A stretch of DNA of 64,000 nucleotides from Streptomyces sp. SN-593 (GTDB taxonomy: Bacteria; Actinomycetota; Actinomycetes; Streptomycetales; Streptomycetaceae), in NCBI RefSeq assembly GCF_016756395.1, contig NZ_AP018365.1, positions 6,948,001 through 7,012,000 on the forward strand, given 5' to 3'. Shown piece by piece: positions 1 through 7,427 of the stretch. Below the pieces are notes generated by a model. The model saw only the letters and a list, made by a program, of their open reading frames with translations. It did not search any database and was not told the origin of the DNA. Numbering within the stretch: the first letter of the stretch is position 1; each line of letters starts with the position of its first letter. The translations under genes and the position numbers were made by a program.

Positions 1-299
1 AGTACAGGGTGGTCAATCTCTTCGGCGATCTAGTCGTGATGTGGCGGGGCGGCCTCGGCGTCACCTACACGTCCGGCGCACCGGCGAACAGCGGGAACTT
101 CCTGCATGACCCGCTGCCGGCCGGGGCAAGGCCGACCACCTTCCGCACGGTGACCGCGGCCTGCTCGGCGGTGTCGTCGGAGAGCCTGTCCGTAAAGATC
201 GACTTCAAGGCGGACGGCACCAGCTCGATCGTCACCCAGTCCGGGGTGCAGCCGCCGTGGGTGTCCCTCAACAACATCATGTACAGCCTGACGAGCTGA
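1..299 (+). CDS. Phage structural protein, C-terminal part
   Basis: The reading frame is open from the left edge of the window and ends at a TGA at 297-299, so only the last 99 or so residues are visible and the true start lies outside. The fragment is rich in Gly, Ser, Thr and Val and contains short alternating hydrophobic stretches such as FGDLVVMWRGG, as expected of a beta-rich tail or baseplate protein. It has no motif I can name. Its position just before a protease, an endolysin and holin-like genes argues for a tail tip or receptor-binding component, by analogy with actinophage gene order. Confidence 0.6.
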   Translation, partial: YRVVNLFGDLVVMWRGGLGVTYTSGAPANSGNFLHDPLPAGARPTTFRTVTAACSAVSSESLSVKIDFKADGTSSIVTQSGVQPPWVSLNNIMYSLTS

Positions 300-302
300 C
301 CC

Positions 303-464
303 GTGGCGTCTTCCCCGCGGCCTTCCGTGCCGCCACCGGACCCTGCACCGCCCGCCGACGTGCAGACCCTCGTGGACGCTGGACTCATGCCCGAGCAACC
401 CGTGCCGTCCCCCGACCCGCCAGCGGACGATCCTCCCGTCGAGGAACCCGCCACCACCACCTGA
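303..464 (+). CDS. Small proline-rich phage protein
   Basis: A 53-residue frame starts at GTG 303, three bases after the preceding stop. It is very rich in Pro, Asp and Glu, with a short central segment ADVQTLVDAGLMPEQP that could form one helix. It lies between the tail gene and the protease gene in the same direction. There is no strong ribosome site, so translation would rely on coupling to the upstream gene. Function unknown; it could be non-coding. Confidence 0.4.
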   Translation: MASSPRPSVPPPDPAPPADVQTLVDAGLMPEQPVPSPDPPADDPPVEEPATTT

Positions 465-508
465 CCCCGCGCCGACCGGCCGGGGTTTTCTCATGCCCAG
501 GAGCACCC

Positions 509-1249
509 GTGACTGTTCACCGCCACCGCTACACCCCGACCGATCCGCGGCTCGGCCGGCACATCGCCCACGACGAGCGGTCCCGCGCGTTCGCGCACCC
601 GGAGATGGATGCGTCGCAGCTCCAGGCCGTCGAGTGGACGCGCCGCATCCCGATCCTCAATCAGGGCCAGGTCGGGAGCTGCACCGGCAACGCGCTGACT
701 GGTGTGATCGGTACGGACTCTGCCGAGCGTATGGCGTCCCCGGTCGTGCAGCTCCGCGCCGACAAGAAGAAGGTCTTCAAGGCGGGCAGCTACCGGCTCG
801 ACGAGTCCACGGCGCTCAAGTTCTACTCGCTGAACACCCGCGAGGACGACTGCGACGGCACCTACCCGCCGGACGACACCGGCTCCAGCTCACTGGCCGC
901 GGGCAAGTCGGGGAAGGCCGTCGGGCTGTTCAGCGGCTACCTGCACGCGTTCTCCCTCCTGGCGATGCAGACCGCTCTCCAGCAGGGCGCCGTCCTCATC
1001 GGTATCCCCTGGTACCAGTCGATGTTCACCCCGAAGACGGACGGCACCCTCGATGTCGACCCGTCCTCGGGCGTGGCGGGTGGTCACGAGCTGGCGGTGT
1101 CGGGCTGGGACAAGGACCGGTTCAAGGTCGACAACTCGTGGGGCGGCCCGTGGGGCGACCACGGGTCCTGCTACGTCACCAACCAGCAGATGCAGCAGTT
1201 CCTCGCCGATGGTGGCGACTGCCTCGCACCCAAGTGGGCCGAGCGATGA
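509..1249 (+). CDS. Papain-like (C1-type) cysteine peptidase
   Basis: This 246-residue protein carries the papain family triad. A Gln-Cys block (NQGQVGSCTGNA) gives oxyanion Gln52 and nucleophile Cys58. The block GGHELAVSGWD supplies His193, and VDNSWGGPWGDHG supplies Asn209. It has no signal peptide or propeptide. The GTG start at 509 is chosen because AGGAG lies 5 bases upstream. It overlaps the next gene by 4 bases (ATGA) and sits between a tail gene and the endolysin. Peptidases of this fold occur in actinophage genomes. Here it may process virion proteins or act on the host envelope or a host protein; that role is inference, the catalytic fold is not. Confidence 0.85.
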   Translation: MTVHRHRYTPTDPRLGRHIAHDERSRAFAHPEMDASQLQAVEWTRRIPILNQGQVGSCTGNALTGVIGTDSAERMASPVVQLRADKKKVFKAGSYRLDESTALKFYSLNTREDDCDGTYPPDDTGSSSLAAGKSGKAVGLFSGYLHAFSLLAMQTALQQGAVLIGIPWYQSMFTPKTDGTLDVDPSSGVAGGHELAVSGWDKDRFKVDNSWGGPWGDHGSCYVTNQQMQQFLADGGDCLAPKWAER

Positions 1250-1497
1250 CCGCCCCGTCCGTGGGCCGTGTCGTCCACTACGTCTCCTACGGCACGCCGG
1301 GCGGCGAGTACACCTCGCAGTGCCGGGCCGCGATCGTCACCGACGCCGAACCGCTCGGGGCCGATGCGGAGCCGGACCAGGTCTTCGCCAGCCTGTGCGT
1401 GCTCAACCCGACCGGGATGTTCTTCAACACCCACGTGCTCCAGGACGAGGACGGCCACGTCGGCGGCACCTGGCACTGGCCGGAGCGTGACGAGTGA
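1246..1497 (+). CDS. Small conserved-looking phage protein
   Basis: An 83-residue protein starts at an ATG overlapping the stop of the peptidase gene and ends in a 4-base overlap with the endolysin gene, so the three are translationally coupled. Sequence features are HYVSYGTPGGEY near the N-terminus, an acidic middle and a C-terminal segment GGTWHWPERDE rich in aromatic residues. No transmembrane segment or known domain is apparent. Tight packing with lysis genes suggests a late-phase function, but the role is unknown. Confidence 0.7.
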   Translation: MTAPSVGRVVHYVSYGTPGGEYTSQCRAAIVTDAEPLGADAEPDQVFASLCVLNPTGMFFNTHVLQDEDGHVGGTWHWPERDE

Positions 1498-2366
1498 CCG
1501 GCTGCGAGGGCCAGGACTGGGCCTCTTACCAGTCCAGCACGCCGTCCACGACCGGCCTCGCGTTCGCGGCGGTCAAGGCCACCGAGTCGACCACCTACAC
1601 GAACTCCCGGCACGCCGCGCAGGTCGCGCACGCCCGCGCCGCCGGACTGGTCATCATCCACTACCACTTCGTGCGCCCGGGCAGCATGGCCGCGCAGATC
1701 GCCTACTTCCTGAAGCAGGCCGTCGTGCAGACCGGGGACGTGCTGTGCCTGGACTGGGAGGACACCGGCGTGTCCGGCGCGGACAAGGACACGTTCCTCA
1801 AAGCCCTCCAGAAGGCCGCACCGGGCCACCGCGTGATCCTCTACTGCAACATCGACTTCTGGAAGACCCGCGACACCACGAGCTTCGCCGCCGACGGCCT
1901 GTGGATCGCCGACCCCAGCGCCGCGAAGGGCTCCCCGCGCATCACCGCGCCGTGGCTCATGCACCAGTACAGCGAAGCCGGCGGCATCGACCGCGACTAC
2001 TGCAACCTCACCGCCACCCAGCTTCGCGCGTGGGCGGCCGGTACGACACCGACCCCGGAGGACGACGTGGCGCTCACCACGGACGACATCAACAAGATCG
2101 CGGCGGCGGTGTGGGCTGCGGACGTGATCCCCGCGGCGCGGCCGCCGCACGCGAACGACGACTACAAGACGAACCCGACGTGGACCGCGAAGTACGGCGT
2201 GCAGGCTGCGGTCGAGGCAGCGCGTACCGCGTGCGATGTGGCGCCAGTCGCCCTCACCGACGCGCAGGTGACCGCGCTCGGTGCCCAACTCGCCGGGTCC
2301 GCGACGTTCGCCACGGCTGTCGCGGAGCAGGTCGCCGACCTCCTCGCGCAGCGCCTCCAGTCCTGA
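1494..2366 (+). CDS. GH25 muramidase endolysin
   Basis: The first 190 residues match glycoside hydrolase family 25 lysozymes: an N-terminal GQDWASYQ with the usual first Asp (D8), a strand FAAVKATEST, then a catalytic block CLDWEDTG with D87 and E89, and a late DRDYCN segment. These enzymes cut the MurNAc-GlcNAc bond of peptidoglycan. Residues from about 185 to 290 form a separate Ala/Asp-rich helical region that could bind the cell wall or assemble the protein. There is no signal peptide, so release would need the nearby holin-like proteins. The GTG start overlaps the preceding stop codon. This is the clearest lysis gene of the prophage. Confidence 0.92.
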   Translation: MTGCEGQDWASYQSSTPSTTGLAFAAVKATESTTYTNSRHAAQVAHARAAGLVIIHYHFVRPGSMAAQIAYFLKQAVVQTGDVLCLDWEDTGVSGADKDTFLKALQKAAPGHRVILYCNIDFWKTRDTTSFAADGLWIADPSAAKGSPRITAPWLMHQYSEAGGIDRDYCNLTATQLRAWAAGTTPTPEDDVALTTDDINKIAAAVWAADVIPAARPPHANDDYKTNPTWTAKYGVQAAVEAARTACDVAPVALTDAQVTALGAQLAGSATFATAVAEQVADLLAQRLQS

Positions 2367-2376
2367 CGGGATACCA

Positions 2377-2718
2377 GTGATCCTCAACCTGACACCGCAC
2401 CCGATCCGGCTGTACGGACCGGATCGGGTGGACGGCTCCGACGACCTCACCGAGGGACTGGTGGAGACGTTCCCGCCCGAGGCGACTCCGGCCCGGCTGG
2501 CGATGGTCGAACTCGGCGGCGGTGTGCACTTCGAGATGGTCGAGTACGGGCACGCCGAGAACCTGCCGCCGCGGCGGGATGGCGTGCAGTACATCGTGTC
2601 TCTCGTCGTCGCCCTGGCACTCGCCGACCGCAGGCCGGATCTTCTCGTGCCGTACCGCGAGGTCCGCAACTCCTCCGGCACGGTCATCGGATGCCGGTCG
2701 CTCGCCCAACCCGTCTGA
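2377..2718 (+). CDS. Hypothetical phage protein with NLTPHPI motif
   Basis: A 113-residue protein begins at GTG 2377 with VILNLTPHPIRLYG, a beginning shared by a family of small phage and bacterial proteins of unknown function (family resemblance recalled, not searched). The remainder alternates short strands and helices (YIVSLVVALALADRR is amphipathic rather than membrane-spanning). It follows the endolysin gene by 10 bases and precedes the holin-like gene, so it is probably co-transcribed with the lysis cassette. Confidence 0.7.
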   Translation: MILNLTPHPIRLYGPDRVDGSDDLTEGLVETFPPEATPARLAMVELGGGVHFEMVEYGHAENLPPRRDGVQYIVSLVVALALADRRPDLLVPYREVRNSSGTVIGCRSLAQPV

Positions 2719-2774
2719 CCCGCATCACTTCGGCACATCCCGAAGTGACTCCTACCAGCAGAAACGGTCTTCCC

Positions 2775-3134
2775 ATGTTCAAGCTTTTCGGCCGCGAACC
2801 GGCCCTGTGGGTGTCCGCCGTGTCGGCGGCTCTGTCTCTCGCGGTGACGCTCGGCGTCGGCCTGTCGGCCGACCAGGCCGGCGCGTGGACCGCCGTGATC
2901 AGCGCCGTGTTCGGCGTGGTGACCGCCATCCTGACCAGGCCGATCGCCCCGGCCGCTTTCACCACGGCGGTCGCGGTCGCCGCTGACCTCCTCAGCGCCT
3001 ACCACTACGACGTCAGCCCGGGCGCGGTCGCCGCCGTCAACACCACGGTTCTGGCGATCCTCGGGCTGCTGACCCGCGGGCAGGTCTCCCCAGCGGCGTA
3101 CCTGACGCGGGCCGACGTGACCAAGGCAGCCTGA
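2775..3134 (+). CDS. Holin-like membrane protein
   Basis: This 119-residue protein has three hydrophobic segments: about residues 11-30 (ALWVSAVSAALSLAVTLGV), 36-55 (WTAVISAVFGVVTAIL) and a longer, weaker one in the second half. It has a short charged N-terminus (MFKLFGREP) and a charged C-terminus. Small size, multiple membrane segments and a place right after the endolysin fit a phage holin or a related membrane protein of the lysis cassette. The ATG at 2775 is preferred over upstream frame extension because the upstream part overlaps the previous gene. No clear Shine-Dalgarno sequence precedes it. Confidence 0.65.
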   Translation: MFKLFGREPALWVSAVSAALSLAVTLGVGLSADQAGAWTAVISAVFGVVTAILTRPIAPAAFTTAVAVAADLLSAYHYDVSPGAVAAVNTTVLAILGLLTRGQVSPAAYLTRADVTKAA

Positions 3135-3165
3135 CCGACACCAGCACCACATGTAAGGGGTGAGC

Positions 3166-3474
3166 GTGCCCGATGACGTCTCCGCAGGCGAGACCTACCG
3201 GCGCCTCCAGGACCACGAGGCGCGTACTCAGCGCGAGCACGAGGCGCTCGACACCCGCATCACCAACCTGGCCCGGGACACCGTGCCGCTGCGCCTCTAC
3301 CAGCAGACGGAGCGCGACCGGGACGACGACATGAAGGCCGTCACCGACCGGGTTGCGAAGATCGAGGACCGGCCCGCGATCAGCCTCGCGCGATGGTTGG
3401 GCATCCTCACCGTGGCCGCCGCGTTCCTCGCGCTCGCAGTTCAGGCATACGGCACGCTGAAGGGGGCGCAGTGA
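3166..3474 (+). CDS. Coiled-coil protein with C-terminal membrane anchor
   Basis: A 102-residue protein with a long charged helix (residues about 8-75, heptad-like, rich in Glu, Arg and Asp) followed by one hydrophobic segment (WLGILTVAAAFLALAVQAYG) near the C-terminus. I start it at GTG 3166, which has AAGGGG 5 bases upstream, rather than at GTG 3160. Actinophages often carry a second small tail-anchored protein beside the holin, which may act as a holin partner or spanin-like factor. The next gene overlaps its stop by 4 bases. Confidence 0.65.
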   Translation: MPDDVSAGETYRRLQDHEARTQREHEALDTRITNLARDTVPLRLYQQTERDRDDDMKAVTDRVAKIEDRPAISLARWLGILTVAAAFLALAVQAYGTLKGAQ

Positions 3475-4196
3475 CGACAGACCTGCCGCAGTCGCGGCGT
3501 CCTCGGCGGGCAACCCTGCTGGTGGTGGCAGCGTGGGTGGCGGCGCTGGTCCTTGCGGGGTTCGTCGCGCTGGTCCTGCACTCCGTCCAGGAGTCCAATC
3601 GGCGCCTCGCCCAGGGACAAGACGCCCAGGCCACCGTCATCTCGCGCCTGTCCGCGAGCCTGGATACCACCCGGACGCAGTTGCAGCAGCACGGTGTCAC
3701 GCCGTCCGCCCCACCGGCGCGCAGCATCGTCGGTGACGTCCCTGGGGTTCCCGGCGCTGTCGGCGCGCAAGGCGAGCAGGGCGTCCCCGGGACGCCTGGC
3801 GCGACGGGGGCGACGGGGAAGGCCGGCGTGCAGGGGAGCCCGGGGCCGGCGGGTTCTCCTGGCGCTGACTCGACGGTCCCGGGGCCGGAAGGGTCGCCGG
3901 GCGTGGCTGGGGTTCAGGGTGATCCCGGTCCTGCGGGCCCGGCAGGGAAGGACGGTGCCGCAGGGAAAGACGGAACCGACGGCAAGGACGGCGCCGCGGG
4001 TCAGCCTCCGGCCGGCTGGACGTACACGGATCCGGCGGGTGTGGAGTACGCGTGCGGCCCGGTCGCGGACTTCGACGCGTCGGCGCCCCGCTACACGTGC
4101 ACCGTGGACACGCCGACGGCGCCGTCCAACTCGTCGAAGCGCAGCCTGCTGGGCATCGGGATGCTCGCCGGGTCCGCCGTGTACCGGCGGCTGTGA
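3471..4196 (+). CDS. Membrane-anchored collagen-like protein
   Basis: The 241-residue product has a basic N-terminus, one transmembrane helix (about residues 17-40) and a helical stalk up to residue 75. About 100 residues of Gly-X-Y triplets follow (GVPGAVGAQGEQGVPG, later GKDGAAGKDGTDGKDG). A compact C-terminal domain has two Cys residues (YACGP and YTCTV). Collagen-like repeats are common in phage tail fibres, but the N-terminal anchor here would instead display the stalk on the cell surface. It is the last gene before a strong hairpin terminator. Function could be surface modification of the lysogen or part of lysis; not known. Confidence 0.7.
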   Translation: MTTDLPQSRRPRRATLLVVAAWVAALVLAGFVALVLHSVQESNRRLAQGQDAQATVISRLSASLDTTRTQLQQHGVTPSAPPARSIVGDVPGVPGAVGAQGEQGVPGTPGATGATGKAGVQGSPGPAGSPGADSTVPGPEGSPGVAGVQGDPGPAGPAGKDGAAGKDGTDGKDGAAGQPPAGWTYTDPAGVEYACGPVADFDASAPRYTCTVDTPTAPSNSSKRSLLGIGMLAGSAVYRRL

Positions 4197-4211
4197 AGCA
4201 GCCGACGAGTG

Positions 4212-4239
4212 AGCCCCCACCGCTTCGGCGGTGGGGGCT
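4212..4239. terminator. Bidirectional hairpin terminator
   Basis: An 11-base stem (AGCCCCCACCG) with a TTCG tetraloop region is followed on the plus strand by TATTTGTT. It separates the rightward late genes from the leftward regulator gene, whose stop codon touches it. Confidence 0.75.
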
Positions 4240-4501
4240 ATTTGTTCTTGCTGATCCCTTTGGCGACTTGGGAGACGCGTGCCTTGCTGATGCCGAGGGC
4301 GCTGGCGACCTCGTCTAGGGATTGCGTCTGGCGGAGGGTGGCGACGGCGTCTCCTCGGACGGCGCGGAGTTCGGCGTGGAGGTCGGGCATGGCGTCGAGG
4401 ACGGCGCCGGTGGCGCGGGCGCGGTCGGTGAGGTCGGGAATGGTGGCGAGTTGGGCGATCACGGCGCGGATGGCGGTGGTGCCGTCGTAGGTCTCGGACA
4501 T
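4238..4501 (-). CDS. Small HTH regulator (paralogue of the 9631 gene)
   Basis: An 87-residue protein: an N-terminal helical region (AVIAQLATIPDLTDRARATG) and a C-terminal helix-turn-helix (SLDEVASALGISKARVSQVAKG) like region 4 of sigma factors or Trp-repressor-type domains. It aligns along its length with the protein encoded at 9631-9954, sharing the pattern I-x-D-x-T-x-R-A-R-x-x-G-x-V-L and the V/A-A-x-x-LG-(I/V) turn. Two GGGTACCC-type palindromes sit directly upstream, one in the spacer of a rightward promoter, so it is probably an autorepressor and switch for the small genes at 4587 and beyond (inference). Confidence 0.8.
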   Translation of the reverse strand: MSETYDGTTAIRAVIAQLATIPDLTDRARATGAVLDAMPDLHAELRAVRGDAVATLRQTQSLDEVASALGISKARVSQVAKGISKNK

Positions 4502-4506
4502 GATTT

Positions 4507-4547
4507 AAGGGTACCCCTTGACACGTGATTAGGGGTACCCCTAAACT
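4507..4547 (+). promoter_or_regulatory. Promoter with palindromic operator
   Basis: A sigma-70-type promoter TTGACA (4518-4523) and TAAACT (4542-4547) is separated by 18 bases. The perfect palindrome AGGGGTACCCCT (4531-4542) fills the spacer, and a second near-palindrome AAGGGTACCCCTT lies at 4507-4519. It would drive the gene at 4587, and a repressor binding the spacer would block it. Confidence 0.7.
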
Positions 4548-4586
4548 AAGACACGTAAGGACAGGGCAACACGAGAGGAGGTGACA

Positions 4587-4712
4587 ATGATGGGGACCGT
4601 GGCCACGATCATCTCCCTGGCGGTGAGCCTGGCGAGCATGATCGGATCGGTCGCCTGCGCGTGGTACGCCCGCGAAGCCGTCAAGGCTCGCGGGAAGCAC
4701 CGCAAGCGGTGA
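4587..4712 (+). CDS. Single-span membrane micropeptide
   Basis: A 41-residue peptide with a hydrophobic N-terminal helix (MMGTVATIISLAVSLASMIG) and a basic tail (KARGKHRKR). It has a very strong ribosome site (GAGGAGGTGAC) 6 bases before the start and its own operator-controlled promoter, then a hairpin terminator. The strong signals make translation likely despite its size. It could be an immunity or superinfection-exclusion peptide or a small toxin-like peptide; this is inference from size, topology and regulation. Confidence 0.65.
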   Translation: MMGTVATIISLAVSLASMIGSVACAWYAREAVKARGKHRKR

Positions 4713-4717
4713 TCAGG

Positions 4718-4750
4718 CCGGAGGGGGTGAGCGTTAGTCACCCCCTCCGG
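4718..4750 (+). terminator. Hairpin terminator
   Basis: A perfect 13-base stem (CCGGAGGGGGTGA pairing with TCACCCCCTCCGG) with a 7-base loop follows the micropeptide gene by 5 bases. Confidence 0.7.
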
Positions 4751-4814
4751 GGTCCCATCATCCCAGCACTACCGCCCAGACCACCACCCGCAGACACAGG
4801 AAGGAGGAAGCACT

Positions 4815-4973
4815 GTGAGGATTCTCCGCTGGAGCCCGATCGTAGCCATCGCCGCGGCTGGCGCCACTCTCGCCTCGGTCGGCGTTGCTGGCTGGGCCTG
4901 GACGATCTGGGCCGTGTGCGCCGTGGCCGCGGCGACCGCGGTCGCCTACCAGGTGCGCCTCGACCGACACTGA
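4815..4973 (+). CDS. Two-span small membrane protein
   Basis: A 52-residue protein with two short hydrophobic helices (IVAIAAAGATLASVGVAGW and IWAVCAVAAATAVAY) and basic ends. It starts at GTG 4815 behind AAGGAGGAAG. It lies after the micropeptide gene and before a second hairpin that meets the end of the leftward operon. Function unknown; it resembles small membrane proteins encoded near regulators in actinobacterial mobile elements. Confidence 0.6.
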   Translation: MRILRWSPIVAIAAAGATLASVGVAGWAWTIWAVCAVAAATAVAYQVRLDRH

Positions 4974-4986
4974 CCGGCCCACACAG

Positions 4987-5020
4987 CACCGCCCCCGCCG
5001 GTGATCCGGTCGGGGGCGGT
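4987..5020. terminator. Hairpin between convergent genes
   Basis: A GC-rich stem (CACCGCCCCCGCCGG pairing with CCGGTCGGGGGCGGTG, one bulged base) lies between the rightward gene ending at 4973 and the leftward nuclease gene ending at 5037, so it can terminate both. Confidence 0.6.
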
Positions 5021-5036
5021 GTCATGCCGGCTGACG

Positions 5037-5651
5037 TCATGCCCACGGCGGGCTGGCGCTCCCGTCGGCCCACCGTGCGAGCTGGCGCCCGTCGACCAGG
5101 CCGATCCCGGCCCTGGCCGCGTAGTCCTCCGCGGCCTCCGTGTACCCGGCCGTCGTGACGACGAGGGCGAGGTCGGCCCGGTGGACGATCGAGTACGTCC
5201 CGCCGACGCGCTGCACCTCGGGGCTGCCGACGCGGCGCCCGACGACGTACCGCTTGCACTGGATGAGCATGCGCCGCCCGTCGGGGAGGGTGGCGAGGAT
5301 GTCCGCGGCGAGGTCGCCGGCGCCCCCGACCACGGTCACGTCACGGCAGCCGTCACGCCAGCACAGGCCCGCGACGGCCTGCTCGAAGTCGGACGGGTCG
5401 AGCGTGTGGAAGTCGTCGACGGCCGCGGCCTGTTCGGCGCTGCGCCGGGCGGCCCGGACGGGCGCCGCGGACTGGTACCAGGATGCCCCGCCGACCACGA
5501 CGATGACCGTGGCGAGGACGGCGGGATGGGTCTCGATCCAGGTGGCGATGGACCGCAGCACGAGCCACGCCCCCGCCGCGGTGACGGCGAGGGCGAGCAG
5601 GATCGACGAGCAGTCGGGGCGCCACCGGCGGCGGCGCGAGCGGCGGTTCAT
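5037..5651 (-). CDS. Membrane-anchored Mrr-type restriction endonuclease
   Basis: The 204-residue protein has a very basic N-terminus, two membrane helices (about 15-34 and 42-58) and a cytosolic Mrr_cat domain. The catalytic signature of this PD-(D/E)xK fold is visible: DPSDFEQAVAGLCWRDG at the start of the domain, GDLAADI with Asp117, and LIQCKRY with Gln131 and Lys133. It is the last gene of the leftward operon and overlaps the preceding gene by 4 bases. Family members cut DNA. Tethering to the membrane next to plasmid-spread-type genes suggests it acts on DNA entering the cell or on element DNA during transfer (inference). Confidence 0.85.
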   Translation of the reverse strand: MNRRSRRRRWRPDCSSILLALAVTAAGAWLVLRSIATWIETHPAVLATVIVVVGGASWYQSAAPVRAARRSAEQAAAVDDFHTLDPSDFEQAVAGLCWRDGCRDVTVVGGAGDLAADILATLPDGRRMLIQCKRYVVGRRVGSPEVQRVGGTYSIVHRADLALVVTTAGYTEAAEDYAARAGIGLVDGRQLARWADGSASPPWA

Positions 5652-6409
5652 CCGGTCCTCTTCCGGCGCGGGTCGAGGACCGTCACATGGGTCCGCGCGG
5701 GGTTGTCTGGATCGCCCTGGGCGACGATCCGGAGTCCCCCGTGCTCGGTGACAGTGGGCGTAGTTCGTGTAGTTGGAGCACCCGTAGTTGGGGTTGTAGT
5801 TGGGGACGTAGTCGCAGGTCGGGGCCGGGATTCGCTGTCAACTACAGCCCCTTCCGAAAGGGGCTGGGGGAGGGGTGGAAGGTCGGCCCGATACACACCC
5901 ACGGTGGGCTTACCACCGGGGGCCCGGACGGTGGGGGTGACGGCCACCTCGGCGGCCTCGCACAGGCGCCGCACGTCGGCGATCTCCCAGGCGCCTCCGT
6001 GGCGGGTGGTGAGGGCTGCGGCGAGGGTGCGGAGGTGGACGCCTTTGGCGACCCCGAGCACGTCGTAGAGGAGGCCCAGGAACTCGCTCGGAGACACCTC
6101 GGGAAGACCGTCCCTGGTCTCCTCCGGGGCACCCTCAACGGGCGTCGTCGGCGCCTTCTTCGGGGGGCTTTTCGCGGCTTTGGTGGCGGCCCGCAGGGCG
6201 ATCAGGCACACGATGACGACCGTGGCGATGAGGGTCTTCCACGACGACGACACGACCCCCCACAGCACATACCCGGGCACACCAATCATGACGGCACGGA
6301 TGGCCGTGTCGAGCGGGTTCTCCCCTGCGAGAATCCACCGCCGGGGCCGGTCGAACCAGCGCTCCCCCAGCAGGCGCAGGCCCGCGGCAAGATGTCGGCT
6401 GTAGCTCAT
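5648..6409 (-). CDS. Two-span membrane protein, plasmid spread-gene type
   Basis: A 253-residue protein with two hydrophobic segments near residues 38-75 (VMIGVPGYVLWGV and TLIATVVIVCLIAL). A linker rich in Lys and Pro follows, then a helical domain (about 105-165) with FLGLLYDVLGVAKGVHLRTLAAALT, and a Thr/Pro-rich tail. The helical domain resembles proteins next to transfer genes in Streptomyces plasmids and integrative elements, where it looks like a winged-helix-type repeat (recalled resemblance). It overlaps both neighbours by 4 bases. Probable role in intramycelial spread or phage-host membrane function; not proven. Confidence 0.6.
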   Translation of the reverse strand: MSYSRHLAAGLRLLGERWFDRPRRWILAGENPLDTAIRAVMIGVPGYVLWGVVSSSWKTLIATVVIVCLIALRAATKAAKSPPKKAPTTPVEGAPEETRDGLPEVSPSEFLGLLYDVLGVAKGVHLRTLAAALTTRHGGAWEIADVRRLCEAAEVAVTPTVRAPGGKPTVGVYRADLPPLPQPLSEGAVVDSESRPRPATTSPTTTPTTGAPTTRTTPTVTEHGGLRIVAQGDPDNPARTHVTVLDPRRKRTG

Positions 6410-6906
6410 GCTGCACCCCCGTTGAACCAGCTCAGGACGGGGTTGCCCATGCCGTTGACGAGGTTCACGACGTGCACGAACAGACCCGCCATGCCCACCG
6501 TGACCACGAGCGTCGCCCCGCAGAAGAACCCGCCCAGCAGGCGGCGGCGCACCGTCTTGCTGGCGGCCCGCCAGGCGATGATGAATCCGATGAGCAGCAG
6601 GAACGTGATGACCGCGCCGCCCGAGGTGAGGGTCCCGGCCGTTCCGCGGTTGAGGGCCTGCGCCGTGTTGCCCGTCGCGCCGGATACGGCGTGCTTCCCA
6701 ACGCCGTTACCTGCGGCGACGGACCATCCGGCGAGCACGCCGAGGAGACCGGTGCACACGGTGGCGAGGCCACCGAGGGCGAAGCCGCCGCCGAAGTGGG
6801 CAAGGTTCTTGGGGTCTTTGCCGGCCTTGTGCCACTGCCACAGGTTCGCCCCGGCGATGGCGAGAGAGACGGCGAGGGCACCGGCGGTCAGTGCGGGACT
6901 GCTCAT
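6406..6906 (-). CDS. Four-span membrane protein
   Basis: A 166-residue protein starting at the ATG at 6906, which overlaps the stop of the upstream gene (ATGA). It has four hydrophobic stretches: residues about 5-22, 35-58, 85-108 and 118-145, with short charged loops containing KAGKDPKNLAHFGGG. It has no signal peptide or enzyme motif. Order and topology fit the spread-type membrane gene block of actinobacterial conjugative elements. Confidence 0.6.
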   Translation of the reverse strand: MSSPALTAGALAVSLAIAGANLWQWHKAGKDPKNLAHFGGGFALGGLATVCTGLLGVLAGWSVAAGNGVGKHAVSGATGNTAQALNRGTAGTLTSGGAVITFLLLIGFIIAWRAASKTVRRRLLGGFFCGATLVVTVGMAGLFVHVVNLVNGMGNPVLSWFNGGAA

Positions 6907-7427
6907 TTCGTGACTCCAGTAACGAGGGTGACGATGTCGAAGGGGCTGGACTGGGCGAGGAGTCCGAAGCCGGCGATGGCGCACAGGGGTGTCGTCCACC
7001 AGCGGGAACGCCACCGGGCAAGCCCGATCGTGGCGCCGAGGACAATCGAGCCGAGGCACCAGCCGGCGAGGACGGACTCCGTGGCGCGGCAGTCACGAAT
7101 CTGGTCGGCCCACCATCCGGCGAGGGAGTGCCCGTGGTACGGGGCGAGCGCGACGACCGCGCTCGCCAGGTGGTACCAGGTGAACCAGTCGTACAGGCGG
7201 TGCCACTGCCACTGCCGCTCCGGTAGGTGCACGGGCTGCGGCTGGACCGGGTACTGGACCTCGACGCGGACCACGATCTCCTGCGGGCCCGGAGGCGGTG
7301 GTGTGGGAGTGTGCGTCCACCACGGCGGGCGCGGCGGAGGCGGCGGGGGCGCATCGGCAGGTGCGGGCAGTGGCGCACCCGACCCGCCCGGCCAGATACG
7401 GGTAGGGGTGATCGGTTGCTTGCTCAC
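6903..7427 (-). CDS. Proline-rich membrane protein
   Basis: A 174-residue protein. The first 55 residues are a proline-rich cytosolic segment with runs of Pro and the repeated PQPVH pattern. Then come aromatic-rich helices (WHRLYDWFTWYHLASAVVAL) and two more hydrophobic segments towards the C-terminus. The gene shares 4-base overlaps with both neighbours in the leftward operon. The proline arm could serve as a protein-docking tether. No catalytic motif seen; function unknown. Confidence 0.6.
   Translation of the reverse strand: MSKQPITPTRIWPGGSGAPLPAPADAPPPPPPRPPWWTHTPTPPPPGPQEIVVRVEVQYPVQPQPVHLPERQWQWHRLYDWFTWYHLASAVVALAPYHGHSLAGWWADQIRDCRATESVLAGWCLGSIVLGATIGLARWRSRWWTTPLCAIAGFGLLAQSSPFDIVTLVTGVTK

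Noticed and set aside
1287..3152. Long leftward open frame of 621 codons across the lysis genes
   Set aside because: It is a complement-strand artefact of high-GC codon bias; the rightward genes here have ribosome sites, overlaps and recognisable domains.
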